DNA of 64,000 bases from Diadophis punctatus similis (GCA_023053685.1 JALIGW010000002.1:169359930-169423929), one strand, 5' to 3'; numbered from the stretch's first letter, positions 1 to 13,790 are shown. Made by a program: numbers and translations. The notes: generated by a model not told the origin, from the letters alone.

Positions 1-77
1 TTTATATTGTTTAGTTGTTCTTTAAATGTTGTACGCTGCCCTGAGTCCTCAGGGAGTAGGGCAGCATATAAGAGCAC

Positions 78-172
<95 letters not shown>

Positions 173-174
173 AA
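1..174 (+). repeat. L2-type LINE 3' end with (AAAT)n tail
   Basis: The first 77 bases read through GTACGCTGCCCTGAGTCC and GGGCAGCATATAAGAGCAC and run straight into AAAT repeats (78-174). The same terminal sequence ends the longer LINE copy at 33105-33420, which fixes its identity as the 3' terminus of that family. It is cut by the window edge. Confidence 0.75.
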
Positions 175-295
175 TTAACACTATAAAAAATTTGACATAT
201 TTGAAGCAAAGTTAGAATGGAAGCTTACTGCATTTTACAACCACTGTATCAAAATCACCAAAGTAGTTTCGTATAATATGCTCAAACTAAATCTA

Positions 296-1222
296 CCGTA
301 TTTTTAGGAGTATATGACGCACCTTTTTGCCCCCCAAAAGAGGGTTGAAATGTCGGTGCGTCTTATACACCGAATACAGCAATTTTTGGCCTCCCAAAGC
401 CCTGCCCCTGCGTCACATTTTTGCAAAAATGGGGTGCATAGAGGGTTTGGAAAGCCTGCAGAGCACTCCTAGGGGGTGGGGAAAGGCAAAACACCCCCGT
501 TTTTGCAAAAAAGGGGTGAAAAACAGGCCATTTTTTGCAAAAACAGGGGCGTTTCTGCCCTCCCCCACCCCCTAGGAGCGCTCTGCAGGCTTCCCAAACC
601 CCCTGCATGCCCTGTTTTTGCAAAAAAATGGCCAAAAAATGGACTGTTTTTTGCAAAAATTGAGGCATTTTGACCTTCCCCCATCCCCTAGGAGCACTCT
701 GCAGGCTGCCCAAACCCTCTGCATGCCCTGTTTTTGCAAAAAAGGGCGAAAAATGGGCCACTTTTTTTGCAAAAATTGGGGTATTTTTGCCTTCTAATTA
801 CCCCATCTAGCATGACTGGAGGAGGAATTCTGTGAGTTGAAGTCCCAGAAAGCTGTCAAGTTTGAAGACCCCTGGGTTAGGGATTAGGGGTGCAAGGGTC
901 TTCAAACTTGGCAAGTTTAAGACTTGTGGACTTCAACTCCCATTCCTGAGCTAGCATGACTGGAGGAGGAATTCTGGGAGTTGAAGTCCACAAGTCTTAA
1001 AGCTGTCAAGTTTGAAGTTTGTAAAAAGTGTACATGGTTGTAAAAAGTGTACATGGTTGTAAAAAGTATACATGGCTGTAAAACGTATTCTGCTACAGTG
1101 GTATTTTATTAAATAATATATTACTACACCATTTGGTTCAGAATACTTTTTTCCTTGTTTTCCTCCTCTAAAATCTAGGTGCGTCTTATACTCCGGTGCG
1201 TCTTATACTCCGAAAAATATGG
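296..1222. mobile_element. foldback-type DNA transposon (MITE), TA-flanked, GTATTTTT-GGAGTATA termini
   Basis: The ends are inverted repeats of about 28 bp (25 of 28 matching): CCGTATTTTTAGGAGTATAT at the left and its inverted counterpart at the right, each followed inward by GACGCACC. They are flanked by TA (294-295 and 1223-1224), as for Tc1/mariner-type insertion. The right terminus is partly doubled in tandem. The interior holds copies of a roughly 118-bp unit (about 549-684 and 685-800) built around TTTTTGCAAAAA, and an inverted copy at 420-548, so much of it can fold back. The part at 800-1015 carries an inverted pair of the squamate motif TTCAACTCCCA / GGGAGTTGAAG. The ORFs across it are low-complexity shadows. 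Confidence 0.7.
1021..1080. repeat. short tandem repeat, TGTAAAAAGTGTACATGGT x3
   Basis: Three successive near-identical units of about 19 bp lie inside the right part of the foldback element; they differ at one or two bases. Confidence 0.75.
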
Positions 1223-1442
1223 TAAGTAGTTTAGAATTTTCCTTTTGTTTTCTCCCCGAAATGTTGGAAAAACCTGCTGAACTTTGCTTTCTAGTCAATG
1301 AATGGACACAATTCACCCATAGGATGAAGAGCAAGTCCTCTTAGACATGGCATTGGGATTCCTAGAGAGCCACCACCAGTCATTATTAACAGTATTCATT
1401 AAAGTGCAACCATGTATTGCCAACTAGAAGCCTCTGTGAATA

Positions 1443-1568
1443 GTCTAGACTAGACTAGACTAGACTAGACTAGACTAGACTAGACTAGACTGGACTGGAC
1501 TGGACTGGACTGGACTGGAATGGAACGGAACGGAACGGAACGGAACAGAACAGAACAGAATAGAATAG
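1443..1568. repeat. pentanucleotide microsatellite grading TAGAC-TGGAC-GGAAC-AGAAT
   Basis: The array begins with pure TAGAC units, changes to TGGAC, then GGAAC, then AGAAC/AGAAT. It abuts the 3' end of a minus-strand CR1 LINE at 1569, the expected position of a LINE-tail-seeded microsatellite in snakes. Confidence 0.9.
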
Positions 1569-1995
1569 GACTAACGGAGTTGGAAGGGACCTTGGAGGTC
1601 TTCTAGTCCAACCCCCTGCTTAGGCAGGAAATCCTATACCATTTCAGACAAACTTCCAGTGTTAGAGCATTTACAACTTCTGGAGGCAAGTTGTTCCACT
1701 TATTAATTGTTCTGTCAGGAAATTTCTCCTTAGTTCTAAGTTGCTTCTCTCCTTGATTAGTTTCCACCCATTGCTTCTTGTCCTACCCTCAGGTGCTTTG
1801 GAGAATAGTTTGACTCCCTCTTCTTTGTGGCAACCCCTGAGATATTGGAACACTGCTATCTTGTCTCCCCCTGTCCTTCTTTTCATTAAACTAGACATAC
1901 CCAATTCCAACAACTGTTCTTTATATGTTTTAGTCTCCAGTCCCCTAATCATCTTTGTTGATCTTCTCTATACTCTTTCTAGAGTCTCAGAGAAG
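1569..1995 (-). mobile_element. CR1/L3 LINE, 3' end of reverse transcriptase and 3' UTR
   Basis: On the minus strand the ORF at 1952-1671 reads IRGLETKTYKEQLLELGMSS and MKRRTGGDKIAVFQYLRGCH, the C-terminal tail of a CR1-type reverse transcriptase. It is followed by the typical CR1 3' UTR (GTTGGACTAGAAGACCTCC) and then the microsatellite. It is 5'-truncated at about 1995, as is usual for LINEs. Confidence 0.85.
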
Positions 1996-2084
1996 AGCAA
2001 GAAATATCTTTTTTTACTTTAAGCCTCAATATTTGCAAGTCAGTGGCTCCTAGGTGGAGTTATTGAGTTCTAGGGGCTTTTAGT

Positions 2085-2262
2085 AAGTTTTGGTAGGTCA
2101 GTTGCCAAGCATCTGCATTTTGATAATAATGGTTATAGGGATGATGCAAAGAATGAAACTGTGAAAAACAGTCATAAGTCACTTTTTTCAGTGCCATTGT
2201 AAATTTGAATGATCACTAAATTAACTGTCTTAAGTAGAGGACTACTTGTAATGGATATCAGC
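2085..2262. mobile_element. partial Tigger/mariner-like MITE (AAGT-GAGGACTAC family)
   Basis: It ends CTTAAGTAGAGGACTACTTG and contains CAGTTGCCAAGCATCTG and AAAAACAGTCATAAGTCAC. The same sequences recur at 29560-29752, 45355-45478, 47716-48128 and 59098-59295. The left part is missing. Confidence 0.6.
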
Positions 2263-4197
2263 ACATACAGAGAAATGTTATGTGCATTCATAGTCAAAGA
2301 ATTGGGAGAAAAGAAGGAAAATGTTCTACCAAGGTTTTGTTTTGAAATGGCAAAATAGAAATAGCTGATCCAGTCCATAAAAGATGCAAATTAGTGCTCG
2401 CTGGATTTTATGTATCATTCAAATGGAATATGACCAAAATGCTTGGCCAGATACCAAGAATACTATGAAAATTCAAACAATACCAGGAAGAAAAATATAG
2501 AAGATTGGAGCAGACTGAGAAAAAGAATAAAAATGATATAAGGCATTTTAATATTTTAAACATTGTTGAGAAAGCAGAAAGTCTAGACACTAAGGTTTAC
2601 TCAGTGGAATAATTTAGAATATAAGAGTAAACTTATTCATAGCACCTACCACTGGCACAACAACATTCTTTCAGCTCTTTGTCTCTGAACCATGGAACTT
2701 TATGTGCTAGTAAAGCTGCATGAGTTTGATTAAATTAATGTATATACTGATGGTGTTGCTGGGACTGAGAATTTAGGATTGTAATACAAATTTTATCCTC
2801 CCTGAGTGAAATTTGAGCTAATGAAACTATAGCCACATGTATCTGTTTTTCAGTTTTTAAGAACTAGAAACTTGGTTTTATGAAAATTCAGGATGCTGGA
2901 TCCCCCCCCCTGCCCCGTGGTATACTAAGGTGAGTCTATATGCGCATATGTATGCACAGACACATACATTGCAGAATATATTGTGCATAATAATGTAACT
3001 TTCATGGGCAGAATTTAGATCAATTGGATTGAGATGGGCAACTATAGAATGAATGAATGAATGAATGAATGAAAAAATAAATAAAATGATACATTGGAAG
3101 AAACCTACATCTCTTTCCTTCAGGCACATGCATTTCATTGGTTTCGTGTCTTTGGGCATGCATTTGCATTAAAAAAAGGAGAAGAAACTTCAGGAAAAGT
3201 ACAGGATCTGCTTAATACAGATATAAAGTATCTTAACTTTCACCACATTTTGCCTTTCCAAGGATACATTGAACCAAAGTTTCATAAGCTTTTGTCCAGA
3301 TATTTTCCAAGAAATGTTAGAGTATCACAAACATATCTCAATCCAGCAATACCAGTATGTCATAATATTTCCTCATAGTCTTTTCTTGATTGAAGTGGGC
3401 AGATGTCTCATCAGAAGCCCATATCTTTGTTGCTTGGTTGCTATAATCCAGGAATGCTAATTGTTGGAGCTACTCAAAAGAATAATTGCATTTTCACTAG
3501 CAGGTGTCCAACCTTTAATAAAACTAGGAGCTTGTAATGTAAAATTGGTCAATTTTTTTGGATAAGTTTTGGATTGCAGATGTTGCTGGGGGGAAAAAAT
3601 CAGGAGGAATGCCTGTAACAATTCTGAAACAATTCATTTGCCTTGAGTTTCAACAAATACCAACCCTCCAAGGATAAAAGTCCATTGGAATTTGATGTAA
3701 TTTGTCAAGCTCTGCCTAGACTTGTTTAGTAAAGGTTAAGTGCACTTTGCTTTGCTCACTGAGCTCATTCAAGCTTTCTGTCTGTCATGTGTTGACTGAC
3801 TTTATCTGACTGCGATGACAAGTGCTGAAGACACCACGCAGGGCAATCGCCTATGTGCTGAAGTACTTAATTAAACTAGCCTTGAAGAAAAATAAATCTG
3901 TTTGAAGGTCATTCCTAGCCTTCCTTAGGCTACAATGACACCATCTGTTTTTTCCAAGATGTAGCCTAAGATGTTGTGGGCAACAGATGGTTCATTCAGT
4001 CCTTTAATTTGGATCATAACTCAATTTACCTACTTCAAGGTAAATCAGGATTTCATGAGAGGAATCCTCTGATAGAAGTCTGTTTTCCTGCCCTGCCTGG
4101 TAGCAAATTACTTTTACAAAAAATATTGTAAGTAATGAGAAATTCAATGTTGTAAGAATACGGGAACGTTATGATGCATGAGAGACAGTGTATGTCA
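2263..4197. other. 3' flank: no gene recognised
   Basis: The DNA is AT-rich with many stops in all frames. A short (GAAT)n lies near 3046-3075. At 3925-3991 two 10-bp inverted pairs interleave (see findings). I see no exon, RNA gene or clear transposon. Confidence 0.6.
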
Positions 4198-4205
4198 GTT
4201 CTACC

Positions 4206-4466
4206 CAGAGGTGGTATTCACTTATTTTCCCTACTGGTTCGCAAATGTGAGTGCGGGCGCACATTCGCTTTGCTCGCACGTGCCCCTACCGCACATGCAC
4301 ATGCCCTCCCATGCATGCGCTTTGCTCGTGCACGCGGCTTGCACGCTTGCACGCGGCTTCAAAACATGCCTAAATAGGACGGCATAGTGCCGGGGCAGGT
4401 GGGCGCCCGCAGGTCGCCACTACCGGTTCTCCCAAACTAGTCCAAACCGGCTGAATACCACCTCTG
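4206..4466. mobile_element. hAT-type MITE, 261 bp, intact 8-bp TSD
   Basis: The ends are CAGAGGTGGTATTCA and TGAATACCACCTCTG, an exact inverted repeat. The duplication GTTCTACC is perfect on both sides (4198-4205 and 4467-4474). The interior is GC-rich with CGCACATGC-like stretches and has no transposase. Confidence 0.9.
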
Positions 4467-4474
4467 GTTCTACC

Positions 4475-7400
4475 ATTATCCAAACTTATGATGAACAGAA
4501 AATGGCCATTATCCTAATACGCCAATGGAAAGAATGTGAACCTATAATGCACAGCTTTTAGCCACTAGCAAACAACTGTTTAATTTTATCCTTTGGTTCA
4601 TGGTCAAGATTTATTACCTGAATGGGAAGAAAAAATGTATCCCCCCTCCCAAATGATTCAATCCTACCATTGTTTCATTTGAACCTCAGAACAGGAGTAA
4701 TTATCAAGGAAGAGAGATGTGTTGTTCTTGCTGTTGTTAATTTAAAAGAATACTTCCAAGAGATTTCTCAGGGCAAACACCCTCCCAAACCAATTTAAAG
4801 AGATGGAAACATAAATATAATAAAAGGGTAACAATAAAACAATGACGAAAACATCGCTCGCAGTTCTAACTTCCTGTTGTTTATAATGACACCCCCCACT
4901 TTCTGCATGCCTATCAAGGAAAAAAAAAGTATTGTGGAGCACTATGAGATGGGCATGTTCACCTTGGCACACATACTAGAGCTTAATCCTTGTCTTCTCT
5001 ACCAAAATGTCAAAGTAGCCTGTTTAATTCTGAGTGGCACTAAGCGAGATACAGATAAATTGCTAGATTAATACTAACAAAGCTGTTTTAGCAATTTCCT
5101 CTTTAAAAAGAAAAAGGAACTATTACTAGCAAGGTAGATCATGGCATCTCTTTCATACTGTCCTGTATTTAAGTAGTGAAAAAAACATTGCATTGGATAT
5201 CAGGGGTTTGATCCTTATCTTAAATCAGTTGCTTTGTTCATTGAAATAATTGTCCATCCAATAGAACTTTTAATGATATATGAGCATGTTAGGGTAGCTA
5301 CCGGTAATTACATGCTATTTCAATTTAAATTATTTCCCCTTAATGACTGTGACTATTAATTTCTTGGCTGAGAAAGAATAGGAAATGGTATCCAGATGTC
5401 ATGTGCGGGCAGACAAAAGAAATAAATCAGGAAATGCAACCAAATGAGATTTAATAAGCTTGAGAAACAAGAGCTGTAAGGAAACAAACTCAATGTTCAC
5501 CTTTTGTGGTACAGAGAAATTGTGATCTCAGAATTATGATTATGAAATGTGCACACTTTTCAGTTAGATCAAACATCATTGGAACTGTTCACAAGTTATG
5601 TGATGCACCTAAATTAATTTCATTTTCTAAGTAGGATGAGGTCATTTGGATATTTAGAAAACACATCAATAGAACTTGAGGGCAAAAGAAGAAAATCACA
5701 GAGGCATCTTTGGAAAATTAACATTTGAATTCACTCTAGTCCAGGGTATTAAAAGTAAACAGAAAGCAGTGAAGCTTATTACACACCCTTCATATCTGAA
5801 TTTCAAGAATATTTACCTCAACAGATATTTACAAGGATTTTTTAAAAAAGAAAACCAACATTTTCTTTCTGCATCTATGTCACAAAAGTTTAATTAATGG
5901 GCAACTCAACTTATTCAAAAATAATAAAAATGGAATAATAAAGCAGCACTCAATAAATCACTTTGACAATAAATCGGATGCAGCTTTACTTTACAATTTT
6001 CCAAATGGAGCATACACCCAATATTTAACGTCTGAAATCTAACTTCCTATGGCTCATAGGGAAAAAAATAATGGCTTTAGGGGGGAAAGTGTATTTTACC
6101 ACTGATCACATTGGGACAAGAGAGGGCACAACCCCTACTACTTTACTTTTTTGTAATAACTCTCATATCCTACTTTATTTCTGGAAAGTTAAGCAATGGA
6201 GTGCAAGAATTCTGTCGTTCATCAATTTAGACGATCTCATTCTTCTCCTGTTTCTGTCAAAAATTGAATAATTTGTTTTTAAGTTGTATCAATACTTCAG
6301 AATTTGGTTGGTTTCCACCTTTAGTAGCTCCCATGAGTGAATAATGAAAATGGAAGAATGATGAGTAGAGGGAAGGATACACTAAGAATTCTTAGTCAAC
6401 AATTTGTAGCTCCTCAAATATGATTACGGTTCTCAAAGCATTTTAATAGAATGAAGTAGCTTACATCTATAATATGGATTCAGTCTACCTGAGATATCCA
6501 GCAGTAGATGGCCAGAGATAGAAATATCTCAGGAAAGGCTAATATGTAATAGAGAAATATTTGTCTTATTCCATCCAGTTGAAAAAGTGGATTTGGGTTC
6601 TTGATACTAAGCACGTCAAACCACTTAGAAGTTCAAATACCTGTCTTTATCAATATTGCCCAATCTGTCTCCTCGCTCCCACAATGCGTGGACTTCAACT
6701 CCCAGAAATCATCAGCCAGCAAGGGTGGATAAGACTGCCATAGGACAGGTGAAGAATTATGGGGCATCCATGGTACTATGTTCTGCATATTCAGCCCATA
6801 GAAGCAGGGATTCCCTTTGGAACAGAATATCTTAGCACACATAGATATACACTTTAAAGCCCTTGGCACATAATCATCAATCAAATTAAAGATGGTTACT
6901 GTCTGCTTGGCAGAAATAATGTTGTGCTTCTAAAACACAGTGGTTTCATTTCTTGCAAAAATGATTAAAGAGGATACTTTTCTAGTTATTACCATATATA
7001 TTGAATAAATATTAAACCCAGTCAACAAAATCCCTTTGGAGGTGGGGTGGGAGGAAACTCGCCAACATTATGGAAAACTCACCAAACCTTATGGAAAATA
7101 TATTAAACCCAATTGAAGTTGTATTTTAAAATGCATCAAGAATAAAAGCATCAGATAAAGGGATCTGAGTTCTCCTGACTTAAGGTACACTGGGACTTGT
7201 ATTTGTGCATGTATCTATATTCCAAATGTAATTATTTAGAGTTTCCATTTTTAACAAGATGCATTTACGTTACATCTTTTTAAATGGACAAGTGTATTCG
7301 TATTCTATGTTGAGTCAATGCGTAAGTCTTAGTGTCATCGCATCATTGGTATATCTTAATTTCTGCTAAATTGCAGTAAAATTTTGCTTTAATGGACTTC

Positions 7401-8113
7401 AGATGCAATAAACAAAATCTGTCAGTATACTGTGTATGGTTCTGTGCATGCATAAAAGCACATTTGCCATTTACACATGCATAACAATCCCATGCACCAT
7501 TGTATCCATGCATACAATATATCAATTATGCATGTGTAAATCCCTATTCCCATTTTATGCATGTATAGATGTGTAAAATCTGCAGATATAAAATCTCATT
7601 CTGATTTAATGGATGCTTTACTTTAACAGGCATCCCCTTCCCCTTTTAGTTCATTAAATTGAGTGTTACTTTATTCTGTGTTTCATAACTAAATGCTAAT
7701 TGACTATAAATGAGGACATTATGAATGAAAGAAGATTATGAAGAACAGCAAAATGGAATAGATAGATATTTTTTAAAAGGCTTTTCTTCCTAAGATCCTA
7801 GATGACAGATATGTCTGATTTATATAAAAGCTAAAATTTTCTGCACAAAAATATGCTATTAAAAAGAGTGCTTTTAAAGATGTATCTATTGTTTCTACGA
7901 AGGGCCCAATTTCTTTGACTAATGGTAAATTTTAAATGAAGGGGAATAAACGCTTTCTGAAAAATGTTTCTGCACTGGAAACAGTACTGCTTCTTTTCTC
8001 TAATGCTAAAATAGCAGCTTATTTTTGTACACTTTGTATGGCTGATGCTGTTCAAAAAATAAACTAATATATCTCTTTGTGGATTACATAGAAGATATTT
8101 GCATATTTGTTCA
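4475..8113. other. 3' flank of FSTL4: no gene recognised
   Basis: This stretch has no ORF with recognisable similarity. A fragment of the dispersed squamate motif (GGACTTCAACTCCCAGAAAT) lies at about 6690-6715. ATGCATGC-rich DNA runs through 7440-7570. It is probably intergenic. Confidence 0.6.
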
Positions 8114-8119
8114 TTTATT
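8114..8119 (-). promoter_or_regulatory. candidate FSTL4 poly(A) signal
   Basis: This is the first canonical AATAAA on the minus strand downstream of the TGA, about 1.1 kb into the presumed 3' UTR. Another AATAAA lies near 7670. Only the hexamer is seen; no transcript evidence is available, so the true 3' end could be elsewhere. Confidence 0.3.
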
Positions 8120-8238
8120 GACACCTTAAACAAAGTTTCCTAGATCGGGAGGTTCTGCAACTCCGGCTACATCAGATACACGTGCTTGGGTTAGGTCTGA
8201 GAGAAAGATCTAATACAATATCATTTGGTTATACATGT

Positions 8239-8292
<54 letters not shown>

Positions 8293-9213
8293 ATATAAAT
8301 TTTAGCCTTTGGAGGAACTGTATTATCTAAAGAGAAAACCATGGCTTACAATGGAAATCCTACTCCTAACAATTTCGGTTGGTCTGTTCCAAGCATGATG
8401 ACATCTGGACTAAATCCAGTATTTCTTTCTTTCCACTTTTTTCTGAATCAATTTCATACTTCCCTCTCTATCCTTGATATGTCACTTCTTAAGTGTTGCC
8501 TTTAGTGTTAACTGCAGTGTCTTCAGTACAATACTCTCACGATAAGAGAGGGACTGGGGAAAGGCTGCCACCCGTGAAATATGTAGGAGTAGCAGAAGTT
8601 GAAACAACACGTAGTCCAGTTTTTCACCTTACTGCCTCAGTCTGTTTTTAGATGAGTGGAAATATTGCCTTTTTAAAATATGCAAACCCTTTGCCTTGAT
8701 ATTATCTGCTATACAGAATGATTCCAGAAATCTTTGACATGAATGGCTCTACAAAGTCTAAATTCCTCCAGCTCTTCCATCCTTGTAAAAATAAAATGTC
8801 TAAGTGACAGGGTTGATCTCTTGCCACATGGCACGATGTTGTATACAAAATGTTATGTTGGAATAACAGAATGAAAACCGATTACCTAGAGAGAACCGAA
8901 AGATTGAGCAGCCTTTCAAGTCAAAAGTGAGGCTCTATAGGATGTTACTTATAGCATCTCAGGTGAATCATTCCATACATTAAGTCATTAAATCAGACTC
9001 AACATAAATGCCTAGTACAACCAATTCCAATTAGCAGATCATACCCTATTTGCAACAGGCCAGTCTTCTACTGTGAAATGTATACCAGTTTCCCCCCTCA
9101 GTGTAAAAATATACAATGCTACTGCATATATATATATATATGCTGCAGTTAAATGTTCAATCAGTCCTTTTTTTTCCTGAAAGTTCTGGTTTCTTTTTCC
9201 TTTCGTATATTTT
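8120..9213 (-). other. FSTL4: presumed FSTL4 3' UTR
   Basis: This is the interval between the TGA and the first downstream AATAAA on the minus strand. It holds a short (TA)n at about 9124-9141 and the (GT)n at 8240-8289. The extent is inferred from the poly(A) hexamer only. Confidence 0.4.
8240..8289. repeat. (GT)n microsatellite
   Basis: A run of about 50 bp of GT with one C interruption, inside the presumed FSTL4 3' UTR or just beyond it. Confidence 0.95.
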
Positions 9214-9945
<732 letters not shown>

Positions 9946-12304
9946 CTAACTATGCGCTTTAAGAAACGTGGTTCCATTCATGAGTGAGCAAGTTTATGGT
10001 GCCCAAGTGCTCAAAACCAACATTTATTTAAGGAACCTTTATAGCAAGAACACACAATTTTCAGGTGAAATGCCAAACTTCAGTCTCAGGTATGAGATAC
10101 TATGGCCCACCTTCTCAAAATTTGGAGTGAACACAATAAACAGTGAGTGAAGTGAGCACAGAAATTAGATACCATGTACAATAAATTAATTTCAAATATT
10201 TAGTATGACCACTGCTGCATCTTTAATAACTTCTCATCTGTCCCAGTGAAAATTACAGTTTGATGAAAACTCAGAAGAAGCTTTAGGCAACCACCAAATC
10301 TGGAGCCTCATCTTACCCAACCTTGCTTAGATCAAATGTCACACTATATTTTGATCATGGGAAGGAATGAGACAAAGAAATTTTACCTTGTTTAATGCCA
10401 CATAGAGCTTAATTCTGAGCTGCAATAGAATATATTTAGTTGGACACACAGAGATATTCAGGGAAAAGACATTAAAGGTGAAACAACACACTGTCAAGTT
10501 TTGTACCATGGAATAAATGGATTCTGTGCTTTCAAGATTTCAAGAGATTGAAATGGTGAAATGCCAGAGGACATTTTTGGGTAATAGCAGAAGATCATTG
10601 CTTCTAGCATTTGCTTTAAGTCTCTTGCTGCAAAAAAAAAAAAAATAGCATTGTCCTTCTGGTTATTGCTTTTCAGTGTCTTAACGTATGTTTACATTGC
10701 ATAAAGATTTTTAAATATATCAGACTAACATAAACCTGACTTCAATACGTGATACAAAAAACTATTTTTTTCAAGATATGTAAGTCTTTTCTCAGTGTTC
10801 TCGAGTTGCTCTTAGCCATTGGTAGCATAGACATTTGAAATCAAAGGGTTTACTAAATCTACATCCATTGCAAAATATAAATGTCTATATAGAAGAACTA
10901 GCTGGGGACACATATGATGGTAGATTTTTTGGGGGGCAGATGACAGTATATCCTGATGCCCTTTAAATTCTCCTTCCTTTGCAGAAAACGCTTATTAAAC
11001 AGAATGAGGTGGAAAAGTGCTAGGAGAGTTGAAGAAACACTAAGTGTTACAATCTGTCTTGAATTGAAAAGACGGTATCTCCCATTGTGACTTGAATTCA
11101 AAAGAATTCTAATGTTCTACATGGATGGTCCCTCCACCCGGAGAGATCAAAATAAGAAGATTATGGTATCTGGACTACCAAATCTGGATGACCACAAAGG
11201 ACAGATATATAGCAGCATTAATTTGGAATGGGTTTTCATAATTTCTCAATCCCAATCTATACAGTTTGTGACCCCCCCCCCCCGATAACCATGGTCCTAA
11301 TATTCCAATTCCTTTGATTGAAAACCATATTTCTGACAGTTCTAGTACATAGAAACTCATTCTTTCTCCAAATAATAATCATTATTGTAAACCACAAAGA
11401 ATTTTGGGATTTTGGTGGATAGTGCATAATTATCTGTTTGTGTGCATGCATAAACAGAAAAAAATAGAGTTGAAAACTGCACAATATCATGCATAAAAAT
11501 TCATTCCTTAAGAAAAAAAGGTTTTTTATTCTCTGATGCTGCAAATAACCCTGGGATTTAGTTTGTCTTGCATCAATTACAAATTAAAAAAGAAACCTAG
11601 TGCAGAAAATGAAAATGGTGTGTGACTAAGGAATAATAAGATTATGCCTGCTGTTCTTTTGTATCAGGATGCATTGAAGTGCATTTTAAAGAAAAATACT
11701 TTGTTTAAAGCTCTTCTGTGCTTACAATAAATGTAAGGCTGCAGTATAAACCAGTGGTAACTTTAAGACATAAACTTTAAGACAGGACTTCAACTTCCTT
11801 CTCCATGGCTGGCTGGGGAATTCTGGGAGCTGAAGTTTACATACTTAAAAGCTGCCAAGTTTGAGAAACACAGGCCTAAACAGACATCTGGTAGTTGGAT
11901 TTATATGCTCATGGAGATTTCTTAGGAGACATACTCAGGGTTACTTTGACAGGTGAATGAAACAGATCAATGATACACCTGCTGTTATTAAATAAGCACT
12001 CAAGCATTTACTGTACATTCCCTCAATTTCTTTCCTCTTGGTGGCTAGATTTTGTTGTTGTTGTTCAAACCCAGAGTTTGAACATTACTAATTATAATTT
12101 CCTCAAGGAGGCAGTTTCAAAAATCATTAATTTATATTGACATCAATACTTTTGTCGTTCCATATGAGATAATAAGATATAGTACAGGGATTCTTCCAAG
12201 CTCCACCACCTGTCTTAGCTGACTGTAACTCAGCCCATTTTTGGACCTTGTGCTAAATTATTGTTTGAGTTGACATGCAAATGTATGTGAACTTCTTACT
12301 TGAA

Positions 12305-12590
12305 ATCTAAATTGCAAAATTGAAGATAGGCTCGCAAGATCACTTGGGATTGGTGCTACTGTAACAGCATCCCATGGCAATCTCCCTGCCTGAGCTGCTG
12401 GATGCCATCTCAGGGTTGGCTGTGGAATTCTCCAGGCTTATAATCCTGGAGGACTTCAATTTGTTCTCCCTGGGGCTAGCCTTGGAAGCAGCTTGGGAGT
12501 TCATGGCCACCGTGGTAGCGATGGGCCTATTCCAAGTCATTCATGGTCTGACTTGAAACATGCCAGACATGATTTTCTCATCAAAGCAGT
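12305..12590 (+). mobile_element. L2-type LINE fragment, endonuclease domain
   Basis: The plus frame at 12374-12556 reads ISLPELLDAISGLAVEFSRL then IILEDFNLFS. This matches the L2/CR1-type apurinic endonuclease segment around the (V/L)-GDFN motif, here mutated to EDFN. The copy is short and truncated at both ends. Confidence 0.65.
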
Positions 12591-12978
12591 GGCAAGAAGG
12601 GAGAGCTACCTTTGTCATGATTTGATCATGATCAGATCATAAGTCTGATCATGATCAAACTCTATTTATTACACTTATATTACGGTACTCCTTTCCTCCA
12701 AAACCTCAGGCTAATTGACCTAGGAATTTCATTTCAGGTTATCCCCACTATAGCAATCCTGTGATATGATTTGGATGGGGGGGGGCAGGTCAAAGTTATC
12801 TAGCTAATTTGCATGACTTAAACCTGGGTTTCCTGAGCTTTAATCCAATGATTTAAATACTGCAAACCCCCACTTTACCTAGATTACACCTGGAATCCCA
12901 TTGCAATTCTACAGATCCATATTATTGTGATTTTATTATGGTTTTATCTTAATTTTATATTTTATTTTATTGTATTGT

Positions 12979-13144
<166 letters not shown>

Positions 13145-13790
13145 TGTATGTATATACTCTGTGTGTGTGTATGTGTATGTGTTTATACTGTCGAGTCACC
13201 TGAAATACCCAAATATGGGAGGGAGCATACTGCTTCCTTTTGCCTTTCAGCCCCACTCCAGGGGCTATCGAGGCTACAAACCATATTTTCAAATTTACAA
13301 AGAATGAATAAAGAAATAAAGGGAGACTAGTATAGATCTATGTCAAGCTATTTAGCTCTCGTCAGCTAGCCATACCCTTCTAGGATTTGAACTTGGGCTA
13401 TTTTGTATATATTTGCTGATGCTTTATTTAATCTGAATTTGCATATCAATGATTGCATGGCCTCTGTAGATGTCATATGCTAATTAAAATTAAAATAAAC
13501 ATCTGGAATTGGAATACTAGTATACATATGTGTATCTGTATACATTTATGAATGATAATAATTTGTATGTCACCATTGGCTGTGCAAATGTACATTGCTA
13601 TTTAAAGCAAACATATACAATTTCTGAAATAGCATAGGGTTTCCCCCCCCCCTTCATTAAAACAAATAACAACAACAAAAATAGTGTTGCATTGTCATAG
13701 CAAACTTTTTGCAACTCACTGGAATTGATTCTGGGTATTGTACAATCAACTGGCTTCATGAATATTGGTGATATTGCTTTATGACTAGAT

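Noticed and set aside
7831..8133. 100-codon minus-strand ORF downstream of FSTL4
   Set aside because: The composition is random-looking with no domain, and it lies in the presumed 3' UTR or flank.
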